From Chloroflexi bacterium RBG_16_57_11 (lineage in GTDB: Bacteria > Chloroflexota > Anaerolineae > Anaerolineales > UBA4823), in NCBI GenBank assembly GCA_001795165.1, contig MGNS01000136.1:1-13278 (forward strand): DNA of 13,278 bases, read 5' to 3'. Positions 6,966-12,657 of this stretch are shown here, piece by piece (within the stretch, counting starts at the first letter, position 1; each line of letters begins with the position of its first letter). Both the position numbers and the translations under genes were made by a program. Under the pieces are notes generated by a model. That model was not told the DNA's origin. It made no database searches and was given only the letters and a program-made list of their open reading frames with translations.

Positions 6966-7367
6966 CTATTCCGCTTGGCTGGAAGGTGTCGTATCTTCGA
7001 CCGGCTTTTCTACAGTAGCATCAGCAGAAGTCCAATGGCCGATCAATTTTTCAAGCTCAGAATTCATGGCCTTTAACGCACTCAACAATTCACGACGCAC
7101 TGCAGCCTGGGCTTCTGGCGCTTTCACCTTTTCGCCAAGCTGGCTGACGTCGTTTCGTAATTGCTGTGTGGTCGGGTGGCTTGCAAGGTTGTCAGCCTCC
7201 CGTTTGAGCGTCGATGCCAGATCGCCAAGTCCACTGGTCATATCATCGCGCAACCGTTTGCTTTCCGGGGCTTCCCAGGCAGACCGAATCGCTCCAATCA
7301 GGTTTTTTCCCAATGCCTCGAACTCCTGGCTGAGATTTTCTTCGTGGGGGGTTTCATCACTCATCAT
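6966..7367 (-). CDS. hydrophilic, mostly helical protein of unknown function
   Basis: This 133-residue acidic protein has no cysteine and no membrane segment. It is dominated by amphipathic helix (residues 12-110), with stretches such as LKREADNLASHPTTQQLRND and RRELLSALKAMNSELEKLIG that suggest coiled coil. The tail (115-133) is disordered and Ser/Thr/Glu-rich. No family is recognised. It heads the operon with the one-TM and GerW-like genes. The ribosome-binding site GAGGTGCC is followed by two consecutive ATG codons (7367 and 7364), and the second has the better spacing, so the real protein may be one residue shorter. Its position suggests a cytoplasmic partner of the two membrane proteins. 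Confidence 0.7.
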   Translation of the reverse strand: MMSDETPHEENLSQEFEALGKNLIGAIRSAWEAPESKRLRDDMTSGLGDLASTLKREADNLASHPTTQQLRNDVSQLGEKVKAPEAQAAVRRELLSALKAMNSELEKLIGHWTSADATVEKPVEDTTPSSQAE

Positions 7368-7558
7368 GGCACCTCAATGTGTAATACAAATATCTTAATT
7401 CACAACAGCATCGATGGTAAAAAAATCATCGGTTTGGTTGCCGGCTGGCTCTGCTGACATAGTATGCCCTAATTCCGGCCATTCGGCAAGGGAAAAGTTG
7501 AATTTTCGAGTACAATCCTCCCATTATAGCAAATGAATGGTGCTCCTGGAGAAGCGGT
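7368..7558. promoter_or_regulatory. divergent intergenic region between the GerW operon and PAC2
   Basis: This 191-bp gap separates two divergent transcripts. On the minus strand, TTTACC, an 18-base spacer and TAAGAT can be read upstream of 7367. On the plus strand a TACAAT (7511-7516) sits 42 bp before the PAC2 start without a convincing -35. Both are weak. No terminator or repeat is seen. Confidence 0.3.
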
Positions 7559-8548
7559 ATGGAGAATGATCCTGGGATGAAATCAAAGCCCCGTGAGCCG
7601 TCACGTCCCGGTCTGGCGGTCGACTTATGGGAACAGCCTCGGGCTCGTAACGTCTACATGATCATTGGCTGGCGGCAATGGGCGGACGCAGGCTCAGTAT
7701 CATCAGGGCTGCCTGAATACCTGGTGAAGCATACCCGTGCTCGCCCGATTGGGACGATCTATCCAGATGGATTTTATCTTTTCCAGTTGCCTGGCACCCA
7801 TGACCTGTTGCGTCCTGCAGTGCGATTTGAGCGAGGTTTCCCCAAATCGCTGGAGACGCCTAGAAATGATCTGTATTACACAGGAAATAGCCAACGTGGG
7901 ATGGTGATCTTACGAGGCGACGAGCCCCACCTGGATGTGGAACGGTATACCGCCTCTATCCTGCATGTGGCGCGCAAACTGAATGTGCAGCGTATTGTCA
8001 GCCTGGGTGGCGTGTATGGCGAGCTACCTTATGAACATGACCGCACTATCCATGGGATCGTGAGCCGCCCCGAGCTGCGGAATGAAATGGAGCGATTGGC
8101 GGTCAGTCTTTCCGAGTACCATGGCGGCGCCAGCATCGGTTCGTACCTGTGCCAGCGCGCTGGCGAGCAGGATCTGGAAATGATCGGATTTTATGCTTTT
8201 GTTCCAGCGTATGATTTCTCATCTGTGGAATCCGTCGGCGGTCTGATTCGCGTGGAGAACGATTATACAGCCTGGCTCGGGATCATGCGACGGTTAAATT
8301 ATATGTTTTCGCTAAAACTGGACCTGACTGACCTGGAAAAGCGCAGCCGGCAGCTCAATCAGGCGATGGACGCGAAAATGGTAGAAATCGAACAGGCAGC
8401 TCCACAGCTTGGTTTGCGCGAATATCTCCGTCGTCTGGCAGAGGAGCATGAAGAGGTAGTGTTTAACCCCGACGACGAGTTCTGGGAGGAGAAATTGCGC
8501 GATTTATTTGACAACTTGGACGATCAGCAGGACGCTCGGAATTTGTAA
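7559..8548 (+). CDS. PAC2 family protein
   Basis: This 329-residue soluble protein matches the PAC2 (proteasome assembly chaperone 2-like) family found in archaea, actinobacteria and Chloroflexota. Features include an early MIIGWRQWADAGSVSSGLPEYL block (residues about 34-55), the central RIVSLGGVYGELPYEHDR (145-162) and ASIGSYLCQRAGEQDLEMIGFYAFVPAYD (about 191-219). Residues 250-325 are helical and charged, with a likely coiled coil and a very acidic end. Bacterial PAC2 proteins have no settled role. Proteasome assembly is only an analogy, and no proteasome gene is in view. The ATG at 7559 follows GGAGAA at suitable spacing. Confidence 0.85.
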   Translation: MENDPGMKSKPREPSRPGLAVDLWEQPRARNVYMIIGWRQWADAGSVSSGLPEYLVKHTRARPIGTIYPDGFYLFQLPGTHDLLRPAVRFERGFPKSLETPRNDLYYTGNSQRGMVILRGDEPHLDVERYTASILHVARKLNVQRIVSLGGVYGELPYEHDRTIHGIVSRPELRNEMERLAVSLSEYHGGASIGSYLCQRAGEQDLEMIGFYAFVPAYDFSSVESVGGLIRVENDYTAWLGIMRRLNYMFSLKLDLTDLEKRSRQLNQAMDAKMVEIEQAAPQLGLREYLRRLAEEHEEVVFNPDDEFWEEKLRDLFDNLDDQQDARNL

Positions 8549-8555
8549 GAAGATA

Positions 8556-8564
8556 TGATATAAT
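8556..8564 (+). promoter_or_regulatory. extended -10 promoter of the RRM-CarD unit
   Basis: TGATATAAT is a perfect TATAAT (8559-8564) with TG one base upstream, just after the PAC2 stop. No consensus -35 lies at the right distance. Transcription would start near 8571 and give a leader of about 83 nt that includes the hairpin at 8599-8623. Confidence 0.6.
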
Positions 8565-8598
8565 TTAGATGTTCTTGCTTTAGGATTTGTGGAAACGC

Positions 8599-8632
8599 CG
8601 CCAGTCCTTACATAGGACTGGCGATATTTTTT
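8599..8632 (+). terminator. terminator-like hairpin in the leader of the RRM gene
   Basis: CGCCAGTCC (8599-8607) and GGACTGGCG (8615-8623) form a perfect nine-base-pair stem with a seven-base loop. Three bases later comes a run of six T (8627-8632). It has the form of an intrinsic terminator. Because it lies downstream of the promoter at 8556-8564 and 22 bp before the RRM start codon, it may act as an attenuator or leader structure as well as ending PAC2 transcripts. Confidence 0.7.
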
Positions 8633-8653
8633 AGCAGCCGAAAAGGAGATTAG

Positions 8654-9001
8654 ATGGATACTAAGTTATATGTCGGAAATTTATCGTACACGACCTCGGA
8701 AGAAGAGTTGCGTACCTTGTTCTCGGGCGCCGGGACGGTGGTTTCCGTTGCGCTGATTAAAGACCGCGATACAGGTCGATCCAAAGGCTTTGCTTTTGTC
8801 GAAATGAGCTCCCAGAGTGAAGCCGAGAACGCAATCAAGCAGTTCAATGGTGTCACTTTTGGCGAACGTGTGCTTAAAGTCAACATTGCTCGTCCAATGG
8901 AAGAGCGTCCTTCCGGACGGTACAGCAGCAATCGTAGTAGCCAACGTGGTGGATACGGGGACCGTAACCGGCGGGGTGGTGGTGGTCAGCGACGGTATTA
9001 A
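8654..9001 (+). CDS. glycine/arginine-rich RRM RNA-binding protein
   Basis: This 115-residue protein has one RNA recognition motif (about 4-80) with RNP2 LYVGNL (5-10) and RNP1 KGFAFVEM (44-51, aromatic residues F46 and F48). A low-complexity tail follows (85-115), rich in Arg, Gly and Ser, with repeats like RGGYGDRNRRGGGG. The design matches the cyanobacterial Rbp and plant glycine-rich RNA-binding proteins, many of them cold-induced. It should bind single-stranded RNA in the cytoplasm as a chaperone or message stabiliser. The ATG follows AAGGAG at good spacing. The CarD-like gene follows 27 bp downstream on the same strand and is probably co-transcribed. The leader hairpin suggests regulation after initiation. 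Confidence 0.92.
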   Translation: MDTKLYVGNLSYTTSEEELRTLFSGAGTVVSVALIKDRDTGRSKGFAFVEMSSQSEAENAIKQFNGVTFGERVLKVNIARPMEERPSGRYSSNRSSQRGGYGDRNRRGGGGQRRY

Positions 9002-9028
9002 TTGAACGGCTGAATTTTGGAGGCGATT

Positions 9029-9511
9029 ATGAATTTCCAGGTTGGCGATCAGGTCGTGCATTGGACGTATGGCCCAGGTGAAGTGATTCAATTGGATGAA
9101 AAAGCGCTATCCGGCCAAACAGAGCATTATTATGTCGTTCAAATCCGCGATATGACCTTGTTCGTACCGATTAATGACCAGGCGGAGACCAGCCTGCGCC
9201 TTCCTACCCCGGCAAGTGAATTTGAGAGCCTTTTTTCCATCCTGAAAAGCCCCGCGGAGCCGCTATCTGGCGACCGTTGGGAGAGGAAGAACCAGCTAAT
9301 CGCCCGAATGAAAGATGGCAGGCTTGAGTCGATTTGTCAGGTGATCCGAGATCTGGTGGATTTTCGACAATTAAAAAAGCTAAACGATTATGACAGCGCC
9401 ATTCTCGAACGAGCGCAGAATTTTCTGATCAATGAATGGCAGATATCGCTGGGCGTTCCTCGCGCCCAGGCTGAACACGAGCTGCGAGCTCTTTTAGGGG
9501 GAAAACCGTGA
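9029..9511 (+). CDS. CarD/CdnL-like RNA polymerase-binding regulator
   Basis: This 160-residue protein begins FQVGDQVVHWTYGPGEVIQLDE (3-24), followed by YYVV and LFVPINDQAETSLRLP, which matches the N-terminal RNA-polymerase-interacting Tudor-like domain of CarD/CdnL. The rest (about 65-160) is helical, as in the C-terminal domain of CarD, including KNQLIARMKDGR and LNDYDSAILERAQNFLINE. CarD proteins bind the polymerase beta subunit and stabilise open complexes, often at stress or rRNA promoters. The ATG at 9029 is chosen because GGAGG (9019-9023) sits five bases before it. An in-frame TTG at 9017 overlaps that site and cannot be the start. It closes a two-gene unit with the RRM gene. Confidence 0.85.
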   Translation: MNFQVGDQVVHWTYGPGEVIQLDEKALSGQTEHYYVVQIRDMTLFVPINDQAETSLRLPTPASEFESLFSILKSPAEPLSGDRWERKNQLIARMKDGRLESICQVIRDLVDFRQLKKLNDYDSAILERAQNFLINEWQISLGVPRAQAEHELRALLGGKP

Positions 9512-9570
9512 GGTAAGATTTCCGGCTTTTATTATTTCCACTGTATTAAAGCCTTTCTTTTATTTTCAAG

Positions 9571-9604
9571 GAGGTGCAACGTTACTTGCCTAGCGTTGCA
9601 TCTC
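9571..9604 (+). repeat. 11-bp hairpin carrying a perfect Shine-Dalgarno sequence
   Basis: GAGGTGCAACG (9571-9581) pairs with CGTTGCATCTC (9594-9604), with one G-U pair and a 12-base loop. The left arm overlaps AAGGAGGTG, a full match to the 16S anti-Shine-Dalgarno. No T-run follows, so it is not a standard terminator. It lies between the CarD-like gene and the membrane protein gene and may hide a ribosome-binding site. Confidence 0.55.
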
Positions 9605-9651
9605 TTCGATTGCAAAACATATTAGATTGTGAGATACTTTCACATGTCTAA
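9586..9651 (+). CDS. possible 21-residue leader peptide
   Basis: A TTG at 9586-9588 lies about a dozen bases after AAGGAGGTG and opens a 21-codon frame ending TAA at 9649-9651. The spacing is long for a start, and the peptide (MPSVASLRLQNI and on) matches nothing I know. An alternative ATG frame at 9644-9697 (17 residues, MSNHDKSWRTFG) has no ribosome-binding site. The remaining bases to 9775 show nothing recognisable. This entry rests only on the strength of the ribosome-binding site. Confidence 0.15.
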   Translation: MPSVASLRLQNILDCEILSHV

Positions 9652-9775
9652 CCACGATAAGTCCTGGCGCACATTTGGCAAGATTGCGCTCTGGTAGGCC
9701 TGTGAACCATATTGGGTTTATACAGCCTGCGACGGCAGCTGATCGCTGGCTGGTTAAGCATATAGGATACCTGCC

Positions 9776-10330
9776 ATGGTTTCTCTGTTCATGTCCTGTA
9801 GTCCGCCTCAACGCAAGATTATTTTTATTTTTGCAGCTCTTACCGCCCTGATGATCACAATCATCTTGAATGTAACCGGCAAGCCCCTGATCACTCCAGA
9901 AGCACCTGCTGGAATTGTATCCTTTGAGCTGGCAGGGACGATTTCTCAGGCTCAGATTATCCTCGATTCCTGGGATGGGCAGGCAAAGCTGTTTGCTGCC
10001 TTCAGCCTGGGTTTTGACTATTTGTATATGGTGGCTTACGCGGTTGCTATTGGACTAGGTTGTGTTTTAGCTTCCCTGGTTATTGGGGAGCGTGGTTGGC
10101 CCTTCGGGGGTCTCGGCGCTCCTCTGGCCGTTTGTTTATGGGTGGCAGCTGGCTTTGACGCGCTGGAAAACCTTGCGCTATCGGTTGTTCTGCTCGGCGG
10201 TGCCACCGCGGAGGCTTGGCCTGCATTGGCTCGTATCTGTGCTTTGGTAAAATTCAGCTTAATCCTTATCGGCCTGGTATACCTGATCTACGGCCTGATC
10301 GGATGGCTGGCAGGCAGGCAAACGCGTTAG
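9776..10330 (+). CDS. conserved polytopic membrane protein, function unknown
   Basis: This 184-residue protein has four to five hydrophobic segments: about 14-31, 73-101, 112-126, 130-142 and 153-178. The loop after the first segment carries PEAPAGIVSFELAGTISQAQIILDSW (41-66), which looks extracytoplasmic and conserved. LGFDYLYMVAYA (78-89) and GFDALENLAL (126-135) look like core motifs with acidic residues inside the membrane. I do not recognise a named family. The start has only a weak AGGATA ribosome-binding site. A later in-frame ATG at 9791 has none, so 9776 is kept. The toast-rack lipoprotein gene starts 78 bp downstream on the same strand. Confidence 0.75.
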   Translation: MVSLFMSCSPPQRKIIFIFAALTALMITIILNVTGKPLITPEAPAGIVSFELAGTISQAQIILDSWDGQAKLFAAFSLGFDYLYMVAYAVAIGLGCVLASLVIGERGWPFGGLGAPLAVCLWVAAGFDALENLALSVVLLGGATAEAWPALARICALVKFSLILIGLVYLIYGLIGWLAGRQTR

Positions 10331-10343
10331 CCGATGCTCGGTT

Positions 10344-10374
10344 TTGCAACCATCCAGGTTAATCTCCGTATAGT
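10344..10374 (+). promoter_or_regulatory. possible promoter of the lipoprotein gene
   Basis: TTGCAA (10344-10349) and TATAGT (10369-10374) are separated by 19 bp, longer than optimal. They lie 35-65 bp before the lipoprotein start, in a gap with no other recognisable element except the GGAGG ribosome-binding site. Confidence 0.3.
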
Positions 10375-10408
10375 ATGTATCAGAAGTTACAGAACGGAGG
10401 AAAATCCT

Positions 10409-11278
10409 ATGAAACAAGCAACCATCATAATCGTGATCGCCGCGCTGGCTTTGGCCGGCCTGTCTTGCGGCCTGACCGTAGACATCCCGGTGGATCGTAT
10501 CACGACTGGCCCGACCCGTACCGATGAGATCAATATTCCAGCACCCGACGCTGACGAGATCGACTTGATTTTGTCGTTCGGTGCAGGCGATTTTAAGCTG
10601 GACAGTGGCGCGGCCGATGCCCTGGTGAGCGGGACAGCCAGGTATAACGTGGACGATTTCAAGCCCGAAATCACCGTCGAAGGTAACCAGGTGCGGCTTG
10701 AATCGGGCGAACTGAAGATTGAAGGCATCCCTAGAATTAACGATGATGTCGAAAACGAATGGGATCTCGAGCTGGGAGATCAGGTAATCAATCTGGAAAT
10801 CAACTCTGGCGCATACAAAGGAGATTTTGACCTTGGCGATCTGTCATTGAAATCGCTCAAAGTCAGCGATGGCGCGGCGGATGTGCGCTTGAAGTTTTCA
10901 CAGCCCAACCGGATCGAGATGGATAGCCTGAGCTACCAGACTGGTGCGTCCAACGTGCGCCTGACAGATCTGGCGAATGCCAACTTCGCTTCGATGGTCT
11001 TTCGAAGTGGTGCAGGCAATTACACCCTGGATTTCTCGGGCGAGCTGCAGCCCGACGCCGAGGTAGATATAAAATCAGGCATCAGCCAGGTAACACTCAT
11101 CGTCCCGGAGGGATTTTCCGCTCAGGTAATTTTCGAAGGAGGTCTAACGAATGTAGAGACCCACGGCGCATGGCAAAAATCGGGAGGCGACTATCTGCTG
11201 GAGGGTAGCGGGCCAGTCTTGACGATCAGTGTGGACATGGGCGCGGGCAACCTGATCCTGCGCACAACCCCGCAATAA
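10409..11278 (+). CDS. toast-rack (LiaF/DUF2154-like) putative lipoprotein
   Basis: This 289-residue exported protein starts MKQATIIIVIAALALAGLSCG, a short basic N terminus and hydrophobic core ending at C20, so a lipoprotein is likely. The -3 residue before the cysteine is glycine rather than the usual leucine, so plain secretion is the alternative. The region LSFGAGDFKLDSGAADALVSGTARYN (about 54-79) matches the toast-rack N-terminal repeat seen in LiaF-like and DUF2154 proteins. The rest is a beta-solenoid of repeated rungs such as SFGAGDFKLDSG, SDGAADVRLKF, QTGASNVRLTD, RSGAGNYTLDF and MGAGNLILR. It probably acts at the outer face of the membrane as an adhesive or sensory scaffold. The ATG is chosen for GGAGG at 10396-10400. 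An in-frame ATG at 10334 has no such site and would place residues ahead of the signal sequence. Confidence 0.8.
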   Translation: MKQATIIIVIAALALAGLSCGLTVDIPVDRITTGPTRTDEINIPAPDADEIDLILSFGAGDFKLDSGAADALVSGTARYNVDDFKPEITVEGNQVRLESGELKIEGIPRINDDVENEWDLELGDQVINLEINSGAYKGDFDLGDLSLKSLKVSDGAADVRLKFSQPNRIEMDSLSYQTGASNVRLTDLANANFASMVFRSGAGNYTLDFSGELQPDAEVDIKSGISQVTLIVPEGFSAQVIFEGGLTNVETHGAWQKSGGDYLLEGSGPVLTISVDMGAGNLILRTTPQ

Positions 11279-11284
11279 ATAACG

Positions 11285-11330
11285 GTCAAACAGGCGACTC
11301 GGTCACCTGTTTGACTTTAATGCTGTTTTT
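11285..11330. terminator. strong, probably bidirectional terminator
   Basis: GTCAAACAGG (11285-11294) and CCTGTTTGAC (11306-11315) form a perfect ten-base-pair stem, extended inside by three more pairs after one mismatch. TTTAATGCTGTTTTT follows on the plus side. It sits six bases after the lipoprotein stop codon and 52 bases from the ferredoxin stop on the other strand, and it can serve both convergent genes. A smaller GCTGT/ACAGC repeat follows at 11322-11336. Confidence 0.8.
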
Positions 11331-11367
11331 GACAGCTAATCCGAATGTGAGCCGTCGTGAGACTGTG

Positions 11368-11766
11368 CTATTCTAATGCCTTGTAGCCGGTGCCTTGTGT
11401 GAAGTAATCATAGTTCGGCTTGATATCGGGGGATAGATCGACCACCTCGCCTGCTGCGAGCTGGCGGACACTATCCAGTACAACCTGCTCACCATGATGG
11501 TTGGTGCCTTCGTAGTGACCTTTCAGGCCGATATTGCTGATATACTCTCCACCCTTAGCCGTGTAGGCTGTGGGCACTTCATCTTCTGGGAAGATGGCTT
11601 CGAAAGGGCATTCCGGGATGCAGGCACCGCAGTCGATGCAGGTATCCGGGTCAATATAGAACCACGGCCACTCTTCTTGCGGTTTGCCAGGTACGATGCA
11701 TTCCACCGGGCAGACATCGACGCAACCCGCGTCGCGTAGGCAAAGGCTTGTGATGATGTGGGTCAT
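11368..11766 (-). CDS. ferredoxin with two iron-sulfur cluster motifs
   Basis: This 132-residue protein has eight cluster-type cysteines. The first set is C9-x5-C15-x3-C19-P-x2-C23 (GCVDVCPVEC). The second is C43-x2-C46-x2-C49-x3-C53-P (CIDCGACIPECP). The pattern resembles FdxA-type seven- or eight-iron ferredoxins, although those usually have a longer gap between the first two cysteines. Residues 54-62 keep the FdxA-like EAIFPEDEVP. A C-terminal part of about 70 residues has no cysteine. It should carry electrons in the cytoplasm at low potential. The ATG follows AGGAGG (11774-11779) by seven bases. It is divergent from the Ni-SOD genes, which may mean shared control by oxygen or iron, but no shared operator can be proved. 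Confidence 0.9.
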   Translation of the reverse strand: MTHIITSLCLRDAGCVDVCPVECIVPGKPQEEWPWFYIDPDTCIDCGACIPECPFEAIFPEDEVPTAYTAKGGEYISNIGLKGHYEGTNHHGEQVVLDSVRQLAAGEVVDLSPDIKPNYDYFTQGTGYKALE

Positions 11767-11981
11767 AGACGATCCTCCTATAATATGTTTTTATATCGTT
11801 TTTGAGGATAGGTCGGTTTCTCCGATTTATTCGCGTACGAGTGACGAGGCGCAGAAACCACTCCAATGATTCTAGCTTCCCCCTGTCCCTTTGTCAAGAA
11901 ACCCGGTCACATTCCGTGGATGACAATTGACAGGTATTATCCCTGGGAATAAGAAGTTCATAAGGAAGGCTGCAACAAATC

Positions 11982-12010
11982 TTGACAGGATGGGTCAAAT
12001 TCAGTATGAT
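11982..12010 (+). promoter_or_regulatory. near-consensus sigma-70 promoter of sodN with overlapping inverted repeat
   Basis: TTGACA (11982-11987), exactly 17 bp, then TATGAT (12005-12010) is one base from a perfect vegetative promoter. Transcription should begin near 12017. TTGAC (11982-11986) and GTCAA (11994-11998) form an inverted repeat covering the -35 and spacer, a good place for a repressor. Whether it binds Nur or another regulator cannot be told from sequence. Confidence 0.75.
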
Positions 12011-12068
12011 GAAGCTCGGTACGATGGCTTGACGCCTTTATTCCTTGTGTTCAGCAACAACACGTTTC

Positions 12069-12104
12069 AACGGCTGGATTGACCTGATGGGGAAGCCAGC
12101 CGTT
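12069..12104 (+). ncRNA. hairpin in the sodN 5' leader
   Basis: AACGGCTGG (12069-12077) and CCAGCCGTT (12096-12104) form a perfect nine-base-pair stem with an 18-base loop, in the leader of about 137 nt. A weaker GTGTT/AACAC repeat (12047-12063) precedes it. No T-run follows. It may stabilise the message or regulate translation, as it ends 39 bases before the ribosome-binding site. No known riboswitch, including the nickel-cobalt NiCo class, was recognised. Confidence 0.5.
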
Positions 12105-12153
12105 AGCTGTGAAGTTTCAACCGTTCCAACTCACCCAACAACCAGGAGGTAAT

Positions 12154-12657
12154 ATGATCCACCAACTCATTTCTAAGCTCGACAAGGTGCACAGCTTCGA
12201 GCAGGCCCGGGCTCACTGCGATATCCCATGCGGCATCTACGACCCGATCACCGCACAGATCGCTGCGGTAACCGTTGTCCGCATGCTCGACCTGATGACC
12301 GACCTGGAAACCAAAGGAGGCGATAAGGGTAAAGACTACCAGAATACCCTTTCGCGCTACATTGCTGTAAAAGAAGAGCATGCGGAAAAGGCGAAAGCTG
12401 AAATCCGCATCATCTGGGGCGATTATATCAAGCCGCAACACCTGGAGAAGTTCCCCGAGCTGCACAGCCTTACACACCAGATTATGATGCTCGGCTCCAA
12501 AGCACGACAGACCACCGATCGGCAGGCTGCCCTCGACCTGGTTGAATCGATCAACAAATTTGGCGAGATCTTCTGGGCAACGAAAAGCCTTGTGACTAGG
12601 AGAACCAAGTCACCTTATAATCCGCCGCTCGAGCTTGTCTATCCGGTCATTCCGTAG
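12154..12657 (+). CDS. sodN: nickel superoxide dismutase precursor
   Basis: This 167-residue protein is Ni-SOD, which converts superoxide to oxygen and hydrogen peroxide. The nickel hook HCDIPCGIYDP begins at residue 21. After cleavage, H21, C22 and C26 become the His1, Cys2 and Cys6 ligands. Residues 1-20 are a short hydrophilic propeptide ending A18-R19-A20, not a secretion signal, so the enzyme is probably cytoplasmic and forms the usual hexamer of four-helix bundles. The motifs IIWGDYIKPQHLEKFPELH (about 98-116) and FGEIFWATKSL also match the family, and the tail PYNPPLELVYPVIP resembles cyanobacterial-type Ni-SODs. The ATG is fixed by AGGAGGT at 12144-12150. A GTG at 12109 lies inside the leader and is rejected. 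The stop overlaps the start of the protease gene. Confidence 0.95.
   Translation: MIHQLISKLDKVHSFEQARAHCDIPCGIYDPITAQIAAVTVVRMLDLMTDLETKGGDKGKDYQNTLSRYIAVKEEHAEKAKAEIRIIWGDYIKPQHLEKFPELHSLTHQIMMLGSKARQTTDRQAALDLVESINKFGEIFWATKSLVTRRTKSPYNPPLELVYPVIP

Larger units (their letters stand above)
11767..12153. other. divergent regulatory region between ferredoxin and sodN
   Basis: These 387 bases contain no convincing gene. The ferredoxin side is A/T-rich with its ribosome-binding site at 11774-11779. A TATAAA can be read on the minus strand some 30 bases further back, without a clear -35. In the middle, TTGTCA (11891-11896) and TGACAA (11921-11926) form an inverted repeat, and the octamer TTGACAGG occurs twice (11927-11934 and 11982-11989). 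The sodN promoter and leader fill 11982-12153 and are listed separately. Confidence 0.6.

Noticed and set aside
9590..9811. Open frame of 73 codons on the minus strand across the gap after the CarD-like gene
   Set aside because: It overlaps the start of the membrane protein gene on the other strand, has no ribosome-binding site and resembles no family I can name. I cannot separate it from chance openness.
10364..10399. CTCCGT/ACGGAG inverted repeat that could hide the lipoprotein ribosome-binding site
   Set aside because: Six pairs across a 24-base loop are too weak. A pyrimidine-rich hexamer near any Shine-Dalgarno sequence often gives such a match.
11322..11336. GCTGT/ACAGC repeat after the lipoprotein terminator
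   Set aside because: Only five pairs, and it overlaps the T-rich tail of the strong terminator, so it is not counted as a separate element.
12109..12153. Upstream GTG start that would lengthen sodN by 15 residues
   Set aside because: The AGGAGGT site at 12144-12150 directs initiation at the ATG at 12154, and the longer form would translate through that site.
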